DNA of 55,195 bases, from NCBI GenBank assembly GCA_002788855.1, contig PFSB01000016.1, positions 1 through 55,195 on the forward strand, in the 5' to 3' direction. Shown here one piece after another: positions 41,831 through 50,578 of the stretch. Position 1 is the first letter of the stretch. Each line of letters opens with the position of its first letter. The notes beneath the pieces were generated by a model. It saw nothing but the letters and a program-made list of their open reading frames with translations. It did not search any database and was not told the origin of the DNA. The stretch is from Candidatus Roizmanbacteria bacterium CG_4_9_14_0_2_um_filter_38_17. Its GTDB lineage: Bacteria; Patescibacteriota; Microgenomatia; GCA-00278855. The position numbers and the translations under genes are program-made.

Positions 41831-43120
41831 ATGCTAGAGCATAAACGGAAAGTACCAACTCTACTTGGTTTAGTTGTTTTGTTACTAGGTATAGGTGGCG
41901 GAATCTTCTTTGCTGAATATAGTCTAGATTTTTTTTCAACAGGCAAGATAAATAGTGAACCTGTAAACATTAGAGTATCAAATACTACTGATTCTTTAGC
42001 TTCCATATCTTGGTTAACGGAGGCAGCTACGGAAGGGAATGTTAAGTATGGGTTGTTTGATAAAACTATTGGTAATACCGCACATGATGATCGAGTTTCA
42101 AATACTAACTTAGATAAATACACTTTACATCACGTTACTATTCGTGGTTTAGATCCAGAATCTAGGTATCAGTTTGTAATTACTGCCGATGGTAAAGAAT
42201 ATAATGACGATGGGAAACCATATGAATTTGAAACTTTTGCTGTTGCTACTTTAAGTAAGTTAGGACCAGCTACTGGAGAGGTTAAACTTGTAAATGGCCA
42301 ACCAGCTACTGGTTCAATAGTTTTTTCACAAATTAGTGGAGCAACTTTGCTTTCAACCTTGGTAGGACTAGATGGTAGTTGGGTTCAGCCTTTAAATATT
42401 GCATATGATGTAGGAAGTAAACAACCCGTATTAGATAACGAAGCTAAAACTTTGAACTTGTATGTTTTATCGCAAGACGGTAAGGAATCGCAGGTTTTAA
42501 CAGATACAGATCATGATTTTCCTGCCCCGGCTATTGTTATTGGTCAGCGATATAATTTTCTTACTCAAAAGACTAGTGCTGTTGAGACTGCAGTTTTGGG
42601 AGATTCTACAACTGATCAGGCTTCAGGTTTTGCGATTTTGCAACCAACGGATAATCAGGCTGTTGTCTCCGTGCGCCCATTAATTAGAGGTAAGGGAAAA
42701 CCTGGTCAAAAAGTAACTGTTATTGTGGAATCAAAACCACAAGCGGCAGTGGTATCAGTGGATGAGCGAGGTGATTGGCAGTGGACACCATTTCGTGAGC
42801 TTGTAGCCGGTTTGCATACAGTTACGGTAAAAACAGTGGGCGCTGATGGTGAAAATATATCTGAGGCTAGACGTTTTATTGTATTAAAAAGTGGGTCACA
42901 GGTATTAGCTGAATCTACCCCCTCAGCCTCGCTTACCCCCTCCCCCTCCGTTGTTCCTACGGTGATATCTACTCCAACACCAATCTTTTCAAGTCCCACC
43001 CCTGCTACAACCGAAGGTACACCTATATCTGGAAATGCCACTTATACCTTAGTTCTTGTTGGCTTAGGTTTTGGATTGTTGTTAGTTGGATTTTTTCCCA
43101 AACTGTTGTTAAGAAAGTAA
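41831..43120 (+). CDS. Membrane-anchored fibronectin/Ig-like surface protein
   Basis: 429 residues. N-terminal anchor (TLLGLVVLLLGIGGGIFFAEYSL). A fibronectin-III-like or phosphatase-N-terminal domain (about 48-140: NIRVSNTTDSLASISWLTEA, GLDPESRYQFVITADG), a carboxypeptidase-regulatory-like part, then an Ig-like domain (about 275-350: FAILQPTDNQAVVSVRPLIRGKG). A Pro/Ser/Thr linker precedes a C-terminal helix and LLLRK. Surface protein of the pilus operon; no sortase signal. Confidence 0.65.
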   Translation: MLEHKRKVPTLLGLVVLLLGIGGGIFFAEYSLDFFSTGKINSEPVNIRVSNTTDSLASISWLTEAATEGNVKYGLFDKTIGNTAHDDRVSNTNLDKYTLHHVTIRGLDPESRYQFVITADGKEYNDDGKPYEFETFAVATLSKLGPATGEVKLVNGQPATGSIVFSQISGATLLSTLVGLDGSWVQPLNIAYDVGSKQPVLDNEAKTLNLYVLSQDGKESQVLTDTDHDFPAPAIVIGQRYNFLTQKTSAVETAVLGDSTTDQASGFAILQPTDNQAVVSVRPLIRGKGKPGQKVTVIVESKPQAAVVSVDERGDWQWTPFRELVAGLHTVTVKTVGADGENISEARRFIVLKSGSQVLAESTPSASLTPSPSVVPTVISTPTPIFSSPTPATTEGTPISGNATYTLVLVGLGFGLLLVGFFPKLLLRK

Positions 43121-43160
43121 TCTTAATTTCCAATACTCATCCTTTCTGGAATACGCAAAA

Positions 43161-43948
43161 TACATTCCTGGAATGTACTAGGTTGACATACCTGGTACAC
43201 ATTCATTTTTTATCCTGGATAAGGTGCTTTATTTTGTGAAGCTCACGTTGGTAGTCAACTTGGTTGAGAGTGAAATCAATAAATTCCTGTGTGGAATTAA
43301 AGTAATTTAGAAGTTTGTTTTTTTTAATAAATTTTCTGCTATCAACTCCTATGTAGTCTCTATATGAGTTCCATGTATAGTTTTTAAGTTTGTCTTTTTT
43401 ATCAAGTAGGTATGATGTAAGAGGATTTATATGTATGTATCGTGCAACATGTATAAATTGCTCATCATATTCAATCAAAGAACCTTTAAATGGAGATTGG
43501 TAAACTGAACCAGCACGTTTGGTTTTTATGTTCAGGTAATGTGCATAGCTACCTTGCAACTTTCGAATAAAATCGCTAATTCCATTGTTAACATTCTGCT
43601 TCGCAAGTATATGATAGTGATTGGGCATGACACAAAATGCATATACATTTACTAGTCTTTTACTGCTTTTGTACAATTCATCTAGGGTTTGTATTCTAAC
43701 ATTTTTTTCTAGCCTAGTATAATGTGAAAATCTAAGTCTTACATCTGAAAATGAATAGTATTCCACTAATTCAATAAATAACTTGTATTCTCTTGAATTA
43801 CGAAAAATTATCTGTCCAGCGACGCTGCGATTAAAAACATGATAAATCTGGTCTGTAATCAGTGGAGTTTTTCTTATTGGCATGTCTCTTATGCAGAGTA
43901 TAAGCAAATCTTACCAAATATGTCAACCTAGTACATTCCAGGAATGTA
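43161..43948 (-). mobile_element. RAYT element bounded by 30-bp perfect inverted repeats
   Basis: Left end 43161-43190 and right end 43919-43948 are exact reverse complements over 30 bases. Each contains the palindrome ACATTCC(T/A)GGAATGT, which is REP-like, and TTGACA directed inward. The transposase gene between them uses the right-end TTGACA as its -35 (18-base spacer to TATACT at 43897-43902). No other complete copy of these ends was noticed in the window. Confidence 0.82.
43203..43883 (-). CDS. tnpA: REP-associated tyrosine transposase (RAYT, IS200-like)
   Basis: About 226 residues from MPIRKTP. The HUH motif lies in FCVMPNHYHILAKQN, with Y in the HYHIL context; the catalytic Tyr is probably in SYAHYLN near 135. 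FRNSREYKLFIELV and RYIHINPLTSYLL are typical of this COG1943 group, which cuts single-stranded DNA at REP hairpins. Eight extra residues upstream of Met are unlikely given the promoter. Complete, so possibly active. Confidence 0.87.
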   Translation of the reverse strand: MPIRKTPLITDQIYHVFNRSVAGQIIFRNSREYKLFIELVEYYSFSDVRLRFSHYTRLEKNVRIQTLDELYKSSKRLVNVYAFCVMPNHYHILAKQNVNNGISDFIRKLQGSYAHYLNIKTKRAGSVYQSPFKGSLIEYDEQFIHVARYIHINPLTSYLLDKKDKLKNYTWNSYRDYIGVDSRKFIKKNKLLNYFNSTQEFIDFTLNQVDYQRELHKIKHLIQDKK

Positions 43949-43954
43949 CAGGAG

Positions 43955-45055
43955 TTATTTGTAATCCTCTGGATTGAGGTTGCAGGCGGGGTCGTTGAGA
44001 TGACAGTCAATTAACTCATGGATTATTTCAAAAGAGTCGGTAACGGGAGATAATACCCAGCGATCGTATCGAGAAGTAGGAGGGTTATATAGCCAACCTG
44101 TTTGTTTCTCATCTCCTTGGTTTAACTCTATTTTTCTAGCAATATCTAGATCTAGCTCTGCAGCAAGTCTAAGTAATGTGACTGTTTCTGCTAAATCTGT
44201 ATCGGACCTAAATGTGGCGCGTAGCTGTTTATATAACTCTTTAGTTTTAAAAGGGTTAATTAGTATAGATGCGTCAGATAATTTTGCACGAAAAGATTGA
44301 AGTATTATTTGTTGTCTCTGACTTCGGGCATAATCTGATCCTTCAAGTCCCTGTGCGTTGCGAGAGCGAACATAAGTTAGAGCAGTTTCTCCATTCATTT
44401 GTTGAAGGTTTTTGGTGAAAGTTACAGATTTGTAGCGGCAGTCATATTCTGGATCACCTTCACAGTTGTCGTTCTCTTTTCCTGGGATAGGAAAGCGCTT
44501 GTCAGTAAAACCTGCGGGAACATTTACTTCAATACCACCAACTATGTCTATTGCTTTTTCAAATCCAGCAAAATCTATTATAAATGCGTAGTGGATTGGC
44601 TGTCCAAGAACTTCTTCCGCGATAGATTTTGCAAGTGTATATCCACCACCAACTTTCTTTTCTTCTCCGTAATGGTAGGCGCTGTTAATTTTGTCTTGTA
44701 GGGTTGGAGACCAGATGTCTCGAGGAAGTGAGACTACAAAAGTGTCATTTGTTATTAAATCGATGCTGATAAAAATTAATGTGTCAGTTAAATCAGAGCC
44801 AGCATGTTCACCGCCTGCTGTTCCCATTAATAATAAGTTAGTGCGATTTTGGTATGACTCTAGATTTTTTCCATAATCTTTTACCATAATTGCTCGCACT
44901 GCATTTGGGGTTAAGTTTTTACTCTCTAGCCAAGCAGTCCAGCTATTAATGGAATAAATAGCTAACATTAAAATAGCTGTGCCAATCAAGTAGGCTTTAT
45001 ATGGCGAAACCACACTCTTTATAGAGCTAAATTTTCGACTAAATCTTGGAGACAT
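43955..45055 (-). CDS. LytR-CpsA-Psr family protein
   Basis: 366 residues. Membrane helix near 22-42, then the LCP domain: LLMGTAGGEHAGSDLTDTLIFISID, SLPRDIW and RSRNAQGLEGSDYARSQRQQ contain the Arg and Asp residues that bind pyrophosphate lipids. LCP proteins transfer glycopolymers from lipid carrier to peptidoglycan. A Cys pair (NCEGDPEYDC) may form a disulfide. Its start overlaps the end of tpiA by 17 bases. Confidence 0.9.
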   Translation of the reverse strand: MSPRFSRKFSSIKSVVSPYKAYLIGTAILMLAIYSINSWTAWLESKNLTPNAVRAIMVKDYGKNLESYQNRTNLLLMGTAGGEHAGSDLTDTLIFISIDLITNDTFVVSLPRDIWSPTLQDKINSAYHYGEEKKVGGGYTLAKSIAEEVLGQPIHYAFIIDFAGFEKAIDIVGGIEVNVPAGFTDKRFPIPGKENDNCEGDPEYDCRYKSVTFTKNLQQMNGETALTYVRSRNAQGLEGSDYARSQRQQIILQSFRAKLSDASILINPFKTKELYKQLRATFRSDTDLAETVTLLRLAAELDLDIARKIELNQGDEKQTGWLYNPPTSRYDRWVLSPVTDSFEIIHELIDCHLNDPACNLNPEDYK

Positions 45056-45704
45056 TCTTAATTATTTCTGCAAACAAATCTGGCTTTAAACTTGCCCCAC
45101 CAACACCTACTCCATCAATGTCTGGTTGACTAATTATCTCCATAACGTTATCTGGTTTAACACTTCCACCATAAATGCCAATCTGTACATTGCTGTGTTG
45201 TTTTTTAATTTGACTTAAAGTCTCATTGGCATGAATGGGGCTATCTGCGCGACCTGACCCAATAGCTTCGATAGGTTCATAGAGAATCATTGCTACTCCT
45301 GATGGAATAGGAGTCTTTGGTGATTGCACGCAGAAAATAGGTTCAATGTTATTAGCTTTGGCTTGTTTAACTTTTAGACTAAGCATATCGTCTGTTTCTT
45401 CAAGATTTATTCTTCGCTCTGAGTGACCTATGAAGGAAAACTTAACATATTCTGCAAGTTGAGAAGCACATACTTCGCCAGTATATGCACCATCTCCAAA
45501 TGAGCTAAGATCTTGACCTGCTAATTCTAACTGCATGCTTAACTTATGTATAACCTCGAACATTGGAGCGATTTGCAAAAAACTAGGCGCTAGTATTGCT
45601 TTAACAGTGCTTGTAGGATTATATAGAGCTGAAAAATCAGCTAGCCACAAAAGTGCATCTTTTGTTGTCTTATTAGATTTCCAGTTTCCAATTACGTATT
45701 TCAT
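45039..45704 (-). CDS. tpiA: Triose-phosphate isomerase
   Basis: Interconverts dihydroxyacetone phosphate and glyceraldehyde-3-phosphate. 221 residues, about 30 shorter than most bacterial TIMs, as seen in CPR and archaea. GNWKSNKT (with Asn and Lys), the catalytic His in FIGHSERR, Glu in YEPIEAIG (usual form YEPVWAIG) and the phosphate loop YGGSVKPDN are all present. Upstream TATACA lies seven bases before ATG. Overlaps LCP gene. Confidence 0.95.
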   Translation of the reverse strand: MKYVIGNWKSNKTTKDALLWLADFSALYNPTSTVKAILAPSFLQIAPMFEVIHKLSMQLELAGQDLSSFGDGAYTGEVCASQLAEYVKFSFIGHSERRINLEETDDMLSLKVKQAKANNIEPIFCVQSPKTPIPSGVAMILYEPIEAIGSGRADSPIHANETLSQIKKQHSNVQIGIYGGSVKPDNVMEIISQPDIDGVGVGGASLKPDLFAEIIKNVSKI

Positions 45705-45748
45705 GAGCTGGTGTATACTAGATTACCTAGTGTTAATCATTATAGCTT

Positions 45749-47575
45749 ATGAATAAGATATTAGAAAATCTAAACTCCGCGCAACAAGCAGCTGTCCGTC
45801 ATGGAAAAGGACCCATGTTGGTGTTAGCTGGAGCTGGATCTGGCAAGACAAGAGTCTTGATACAGCGCATTGCATATTTGGTAGATAAACATGGTGTTGA
45901 CCCTGGCCAAATATTAGCAGTTACATTTACAAATAAAGCGGCGGCTGAATTAAAAGAAAGAATAATAAAGTTGTTGGACTCAAAAACATCTAGTCGACCA
46001 ACGGCTTCTACTTTTCATAGTTTTTGTGCGTCGCTGCTTCGTAAAGAAGGTCGCCACGTTGATGTATCACAAGATTTTGTAATTTACGATGATGGTGATC
46101 AACAAGGGTTGATTCGTAATATCTTAAAAGAACTCGATCTGTCTCCTAAGAAGTTTCGTCCAGGCTCAATTTTAGCGAATATTTCATCATCGAAAAATGA
46201 GTTAATAACGCCTGATAAGTATAGCCAGATGGCTCATGGAGCTTGGCAAGAAGTGGTGGCGAATGTATATCCAAAATATCAAAAAATGCTTATGGAAGCG
46301 GGAGCATTAGACTTTGATGATTTATTACTAAGGGCAGTTGAACTATTTAGAGAAAATCCAGAGATTTTGGATAAGTATCAAGAAAAATTTCTTTATATCT
46401 TAGTCGATGAGTATCAAGATACAAATACAGCCCAATACGTGTTGACAAAACTTTTGGCGAAAAAATATCAAAATATCTGCGTAGTGGGAGATTGTTCTCA
46501 GAGTATATATAGCTGGAGAGGGGCAGATTACCGTAATATCTTAAACTTCCAAAAGGCATTTTCCGAAGTTGCAGTTTATGAATTAGAGCAAAATTATCGT
46601 TCTACTCAGAACATATTAGATGCTGCACATGCAGTTATTGGTCAGAATACAACCCATCCAGTCTTAAAGCTTTGGACTGATAGCGTCGATGGAGAGCATA
46701 TAAAATTATATGAGGCAATTAGTGAAAAAGATGAAGCAGAATATGTTATCCGGACCATGCTAAAGCTTCATCAGTTGGATCCAGATTTGAAAGCAAAGGA
46801 TATGGTGGTGTTGTATCGTACTAATGCTCAATCTAGAGCTTTAGAGGAGATGTTTTTACATTACGGGATTCCTTATAGCTTAGTTGGAGGAGTACGTTTT
46901 TATGAACGAAAAGAGATTAAAGATGTCTTAGCAATGTTGCGGCTAGCTGTAAATACTAATGATATTATGGCGCGATTTAGAGTGGAAAAAATTGGCAAAA
47001 GGATGGCAAAGAAACTCTTGGAGTTTCTTGGGACCTCTGGCGAGTTAAAAGAGGAACTTACAACTTTGGAAATAATGGAGGAGATTTTTCAAATAACAAG
47101 ATATCTTGAGAGATATACAGAGCATGACGAAGAAGACCAGGCGAGACTGGATAATATTCGTGAGTTAAAATCTGTGGCAGCAGAGTATCCTAATTTGGTT
47201 AACTTCTTAGAAAATGTGGCGCTGGTTGAGAGAGAGATCTCTTCTACGACCAAGAATGAAACACTAGTACGGGAAGGTCGCAAAGATGCTATAACTTTAA
47301 TGACCTTGCATCAGGCAAAAGGACTTGAGTACAGAGTAGTTTTTATTGTAGGGATGGAGGAAGGGATATTTCCTCACTCTCGGAGCATAGACGATCTTCA
47401 TGAGCTAGAAGAAGAAAGAAGATTAGCTTATGTTGGAATTACAAGGGCCAAAGAGAGACTGTACATGACATATGCGAGGCGCAGGATGTATTTTGGTCGT
47501 TATAACTCTAATCCAGTTTCGCGCTTTATTGCTGAGATCCCTGAAGAGCTTTTGGACTATGATGTTATTTTGTAG
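45749..47575 (+). CDS. pcrA: UvrD/PcrA-type DNA helicase
   Basis: 3'-5' helicase of superfamily 1A. 608 residues, shorter than the usual 720. Motifs: I GAGSGKTR (28-35), Ia TFTNKAAAEL, II VDEYQDTN, III GDCSQSIYSWRGA, IV QNYRST, V TLHQAKGLEY and VI VGITRAKERLYM. The C-terminal Tudor-like tail is missing. Likely acts in repair and replication. Ends overlap the converging gene by 11 bases. Confidence 0.93.
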   Translation: MNKILENLNSAQQAAVRHGKGPMLVLAGAGSGKTRVLIQRIAYLVDKHGVDPGQILAVTFTNKAAAELKERIIKLLDSKTSSRPTASTFHSFCASLLRKEGRHVDVSQDFVIYDDGDQQGLIRNILKELDLSPKKFRPGSILANISSSKNELITPDKYSQMAHGAWQEVVANVYPKYQKMLMEAGALDFDDLLLRAVELFRENPEILDKYQEKFLYILVDEYQDTNTAQYVLTKLLAKKYQNICVVGDCSQSIYSWRGADYRNILNFQKAFSEVAVYELEQNYRSTQNILDAAHAVIGQNTTHPVLKLWTDSVDGEHIKLYEAISEKDEAEYVIRTMLKLHQLDPDLKAKDMVVLYRTNAQSRALEEMFLHYGIPYSLVGGVRFYERKEIKDVLAMLRLAVNTNDIMARFRVEKIGKRMAKKLLEFLGTSGELKEELTTLEIMEEIFQITRYLERYTEHDEEDQARLDNIRELKSVAAEYPNLVNFLENVALVEREISSTTKNETLVREGRKDAITLMTLHQAKGLEYRVVFIVGMEEGIFPHSRSIDDLHELEEERRLAYVGITRAKERLYMTYARRRMYFGRYNSNPVSRFIAEIPEELLDYDVIL

Positions 47576-47987
47576 ACTGGCAGAGAACTATGTTAGTAGA
47601 GCTAGCGTGGTAGGTGTATATCTCATCGTCAACTTTCAGAATAATTTTGTATCCAGGGGTAATTACTTGGGCGTAAGCTGTTTTTGGCGTGGGACATCCC
47701 AAACTTGAGTCTGACCAGTTTACAGCCTCAACTGATACTGTAGAAATATCCAGGTCTTTGATACCTGATTGAAGAGCAAGGTCGCCTCGAGCTTCAGCGA
47801 CTAGATCTCCTTGAGTTTTATTAGCCGAAGGGTTAGTGAAGTCCACTTCTGGTTCAGGAGTATTATTGAGTGATGTATAAATGCTTTTTGTTTTAAATAT
47901 TCTGTAACCGAATAATCCTAATGAGATAGCTATTATAACCACTAATAAGATTGGAACAATACTGTAAATGTATTTTAATTTAAACAT
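47565..47987 (-). CDS. Membrane-anchored protein with conserved SLGCPTP domain
   Basis: 140 residues. N-terminal membrane helix (IVPILLVVIIAISLGLFGY), then a domain with VEAVNWSDSSLGCPTPKTAYAQVITPGYKIILKVDDEIYTYHAS. I recall this WxDxSLGCPxPGxxYxQVxTPGYxI pattern in secreted proteins of CPR, Chloroflexi and others, function unknown. Two Cys could form a disulfide. Divergent from the FemAB gene over a palindrome. Confidence 0.6.
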   Translation of the reverse strand: MFKLKYIYSIVPILLVVIIAISLGLFGYRIFKTKSIYTSLNNTPEPEVDFTNPSANKTQGDLVAEARGDLALQSGIKDLDISTVSVEAVNWSDSSLGCPTPKTAYAQVITPGYKIILKVDDEIYTYHASSTNIVLCQSTK

Positions 47988-48006
47988 ACTGTATAGTATA
48001 CAGTAT
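47986..48006. promoter_or_regulatory. Palindrome over the divergent start region
   Basis: ATACTGTATA, G, TATACAGTAT: a perfect 10-bp inverted repeat that overlaps the first base of the minus-strand ATG and contains minus-strand TATACT and plus-strand TATATT parts. Could be an operator for both genes. Confidence 0.55.
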
Positions 48007-48020
48007 ATTTAATAATAGTT

Positions 48021-49019
48021 ATGTTAAAAGTACTAGAGATAGGAAATAAGTATCAGCAGGAATACAATCGATTGGTCAAGCATCCTTTACAGACCTGGGA
48101 GTGGGGGGAGTTTCGAAAATCTACAGGAGTGAAAGTGGTGCGCAGAGGCATCTTTGAAAATGAAAATCTTATATCTGGTTTTCAGCTTACTATTCACAAG
48201 ATTCCATATACTCATTTTACAATTGGATATCTACCCAAAGGAGAGCTGCCAACTAAAGAAATTCTTGAAGAATTAAGAGAGATTGGCCAAGATAATAATT
48301 GTTTATTTATTAAACTAGAGCCAAATATTCTTGCTAAAAATGTAAAAATAGATTCTTCACTTACAAAATCTCCTCACCCATTATTTACTAAGTATAGCTT
48401 TTGGCTTGATCTAACAAGATCTGAAGAAGAGTTATTGTTTAAGATGAAGAGTAAAACTCGCTATAATGTGCGCTTGGCAAGGCGCAAAGGGGTGGCGATA
48501 GTGGAAGATAATTCAGAAGCGGCATTTGAAGAATACCTAAAGCTAACAATGGAGACAACCAAAAGACAGCGCTTTTTTGCTCATACCAACGATTATCACC
48601 GTAAAATGTGGTCAGCTCTGCATCCAATTGGCATGGCCCATTTGTTAAAAGCTTTTTATAAGGGAGAAACGGTTGCCTCATGGGTCTTATTTTTACACAA
48701 TGATATTTTATATTATCCATATGGTGCATCTAGTATTAAGCATAAGGATACAATGGCGTCTAATTTGTTAATGTGGGAAGTTATTCGTTGGGGTAAAGAG
48801 CATTACGCAAAACTTTTTGATATGTGGGGAGCACTGGGTCCAGATCCGGATCCCAAAGATTCTTGGTATGGATTTCATCGGTTCAAGGAAGGTTATGGAG
48901 CTACTCATGTTGAATTTGTGGGGACCTATGATCTAGTCTTAAAACCAGTCTTATATAGACTATATAATCTTGTTTTCATCCTCCGCCAGCTATATTTAAA
49001 GCTTAAAAGCTCTCTCTAG
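48021..49019 (+). CDS. FemAB-type peptidoglycan bridge amino acid ligase
   Basis: 332 residues of the FemABX family, two GNAT-like folds, which use aminoacyl-tRNA to add amino acids to lipid II. PLQTWEWGEFRKSTGVKV near 22-39, SKTRYNVRLARRKGV near 151-165, FYKGETVASWVLFLHND and DMWGALGPDPDPKDSWYGFHRFKEGYG near 276-302 are family hallmarks. It fits the MurJ/DUF368/LCP wall genes. Confidence 0.9.
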   Translation: MLKVLEIGNKYQQEYNRLVKHPLQTWEWGEFRKSTGVKVVRRGIFENENLISGFQLTIHKIPYTHFTIGYLPKGELPTKEILEELREIGQDNNCLFIKLEPNILAKNVKIDSSLTKSPHPLFTKYSFWLDLTRSEEELLFKMKSKTRYNVRLARRKGVAIVEDNSEAAFEEYLKLTMETTKRQRFFAHTNDYHRKMWSALHPIGMAHLLKAFYKGETVASWVLFLHNDILYYPYGASSIKHKDTMASNLLMWEVIRWGKEHYAKLFDMWGALGPDPDPKDSWYGFHRFKEGYGATHVEFVGTYDLVLKPVLYRLYNLVFILRQLYLKLKSSL

Positions 49020-49057
49020 ATTAGCTTGATTTAACAACCCCTTAGTAAGGTTAAGCC

Positions 49058-49471
49058 TTACATGTAGTTATTGAAGAAGTCTTTAGGAGTTAAGACTTTC
49101 TGAGGAGCTAAGAATTTTTCTACTGCAGGTGTTAGAAAATGCTTTTTATCGAGCGTGATTAAGTAGCTTGATTTTACTAGTTTTGCTTCAGCTAAGATTA
49201 CAGAATCTTTCTTGACAATTACTTTCTGAGCTTTATTTATAAGCTTTGTATCTGGATATTGTTTGACTATTTTGATTTTACTTAGTAACTTATGGAACCT
49301 TGCTAAATGGTATGAGTGTAATTTACTATTAATATTACGTTCAACCTCTGTCAAAACAACAAGTGATGTTACTAACTTTACTTTTCTTAGTGTAAAGAGT
49401 TTAGCTGAACCACCAGTGAGAGAATTTACTGCAGTGAATATTACACTTGAGTCAAGGAAAAGAGATTTCAT
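49058..49471 (-). CDS. PIN-domain ribonuclease toxin (VapC-like)
   Basis: 137 residues. FLDSSVIFTAV carries the first Asp (Asp7), LTEVERNI the Glu, DSVILAEAKLVKSSYLITLDKKHF the later acidic residues. Members cut tRNA or rRNA. The antitoxin gene precedes it with no gap. Confidence 0.85.
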   Translation of the reverse strand: MKSLFLDSSVIFTAVNSLTGGSAKLFTLRKVKLVTSLVVLTEVERNINSKLHSYHLARFHKLLSKIKIVKQYPDTKLINKAQKVIVKKDSVILAEAKLVKSSYLITLDKKHFLTPAVEKFLAPQKVLTPKDFFNNYM

Positions 49472-49735
49472 TTAGAGCTGGTCTTCTTTTAACCATTTTT
49501 CGATCTCTGTTTGGCTAAACTTACGCGTAAATGGTAGTAAATTAGGGTCAATATAGGTTTTTTGGTAGATCTTGTCAACTGTTTCTTGTAATTTAGTGAG
49601 ATAATCTATATCTACTAAGGCAATCCACGGACGACCACTTTTGGTTAAGACAAATGTATTTTCTCCATTTACTTTCTCGGCTAGCTTACCAAGTTGGTTT
49701 CGCGCCTCTGTTATTGGCATGACATTCATGTTCAT
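49472..49735 (-). CDS. Phd/YefM-type antitoxin
   Basis: 87 residues. MPITEARNQLGKLAEKV and ENTFVLTKSGRPWIALVDIDYL form the Phd/YefM DNA-binding fold; the C-terminal part (YIDPNLLPFTRKFS…) should wrap the toxin. The first Met could be two residues later (MNVMPI). Typically represses its own promoter. Confidence 0.87.
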   Translation of the reverse strand: MNMNVMPITEARNQLGKLAEKVNGENTFVLTKSGRPWIALVDIDYLTKLQETVDKIYQKTYIDPNLLPFTRKFSQTEIEKWLKEDQL

Positions 49736-49744
49736 AGTTAGATA

Positions 49745-49773
49745 ATTGTAACAAGTTTACTAAATAATGTCAA
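49745..49773 (-). promoter_or_regulatory. Promoter of the PIN/Phd pair
   Basis: On the minus strand TTGACA (49768-49773), exact 17-base spacer, TACAAT (49745-49750), nine bases before the ATG. The antitoxin operator probably overlaps. Confidence 0.75.
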
Positions 49774-49930
49774 GTATTATGTACTGAGTTATGTACATTT
49801 ATATTGGGTTGCAGTAGTTTTATTTACTCTAACCCTTGGGGTTGGATTATTTCATAGGACTTCCCACAAACATAAGTTCAAACTTATTATGTCAGAGTAT
49901 TAACGTGAAAGCGTATAACCGAAGATTAAA

Positions 49931-50272
49931 TTATTTCTTATTTATGAAAATCAAGAATACGAACGAGACAATCGGAAGAACATAAGATAGAAGAAGAATA
50001 TTACCTCCAATAGCAATTAGTATAGCGGCAATTATAAATAGGATAAGTCCAGATATTGATGCAGGAAATGCCCAGGACTTTTCTTTTAATAGACCAATTA
50101 CACCAGGAACCAATAGCGCACTACCTAAAATTGTTATTAGGGCAGAGATTGAATTATAAGGATTTGGAATAAAAGTCTCAGTTGGTTGCTGATTGGAGCC
50201 TAGTGTTCCAAATCCACTCAAAAATCCGTACAAAGCAGTTAATGACAGCAAGAAAGATGTTGTTTTCCTCAT
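49931..50272 (-). CDS. Four-helix membrane protein
   Basis: 113 residues. Hydrophobic segments near 5-22, 44-60, 68-88 and 92-110 and no polar domain. Unrecognised. TTGACA lies upstream on the minus strand with suboptimal spacing to an AT-rich -10. Confidence 0.55.
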   Translation of the reverse strand: MRKTTSFLLSLTALYGFLSGFGTLGSNQQPTETFIPNPYNSISALITILGSALLVPGVIGLLKEKSWAFPASISGLILFIIAAILIAIGGNILLLSYVLPIVSFVFLIFINKK

Positions 50273-50365
50273 TATTTACATTAAATCAAACTCATAAATA
50301 TTTGTCAAATAAAATAACTGTACCCATTCATGATTTAACAAAAGAGCTTAGTATTCAACCTCTTT

Positions 50366-50426
50366 TGTCATTCCCATGAAAATGGGAATCCAGAAAGATG
50401 GATCCCCAATTAAGTTGGGGATGACA
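50366..50426. repeat. MITE-like element with two hairpins
   Basis: TGTCATTCCC at one end and GGGGATGACA at the other form terminal inverted repeats. Inside are ATTCCCAT-GAAA-ATGGGAAT and ATCCCCAA-TTAAG-TTGGGGAT stems. Similar TGTCATTCCCG…CGGGAATGACA elements are widespread in very different bacteria; only one copy is in this window. Confidence 0.8.
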
Positions 50427-50429
50427 GAT

Positions 50430-50545
50430 AAAGTATAGAGCTTGGCTTTAGAATTGGGTATAATCGCTCACTTAAGGTAAGATTCCTCCTGTCGGCGGAT
50501 AAACTTCCATTTCGTGAAGGGCCTCGCCTTTTTCGCTCATAAGAG
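50430..50545 (+). repeat. AAGGCAAGGCC repeat, copy 3 (diverged)
   Basis: AGCTTGGCTTTAGAATTGGG, TATAATCGCTCACTTAAGG and CGTGAAGGGCCTCGCC match the minus strand of 25372-25500, with an inserted CCTCCTGTCGGCGG segment. Confidence 0.65.
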
Positions 50546-50578
50546 AGGACCACTTGATAGGGTTGATTTTGACAGGCA

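Larger units (their letters stand above)
50273..50578. other. Intergenic stretch filled by two dispersed repeats
   Basis: Apart from the small gene's promoter, the stretch consists of the MITE-like palindrome (50366-50426) and copy 3 of the AAGGCAAGGCC repeat. No gene seen. Confidence 0.7.
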
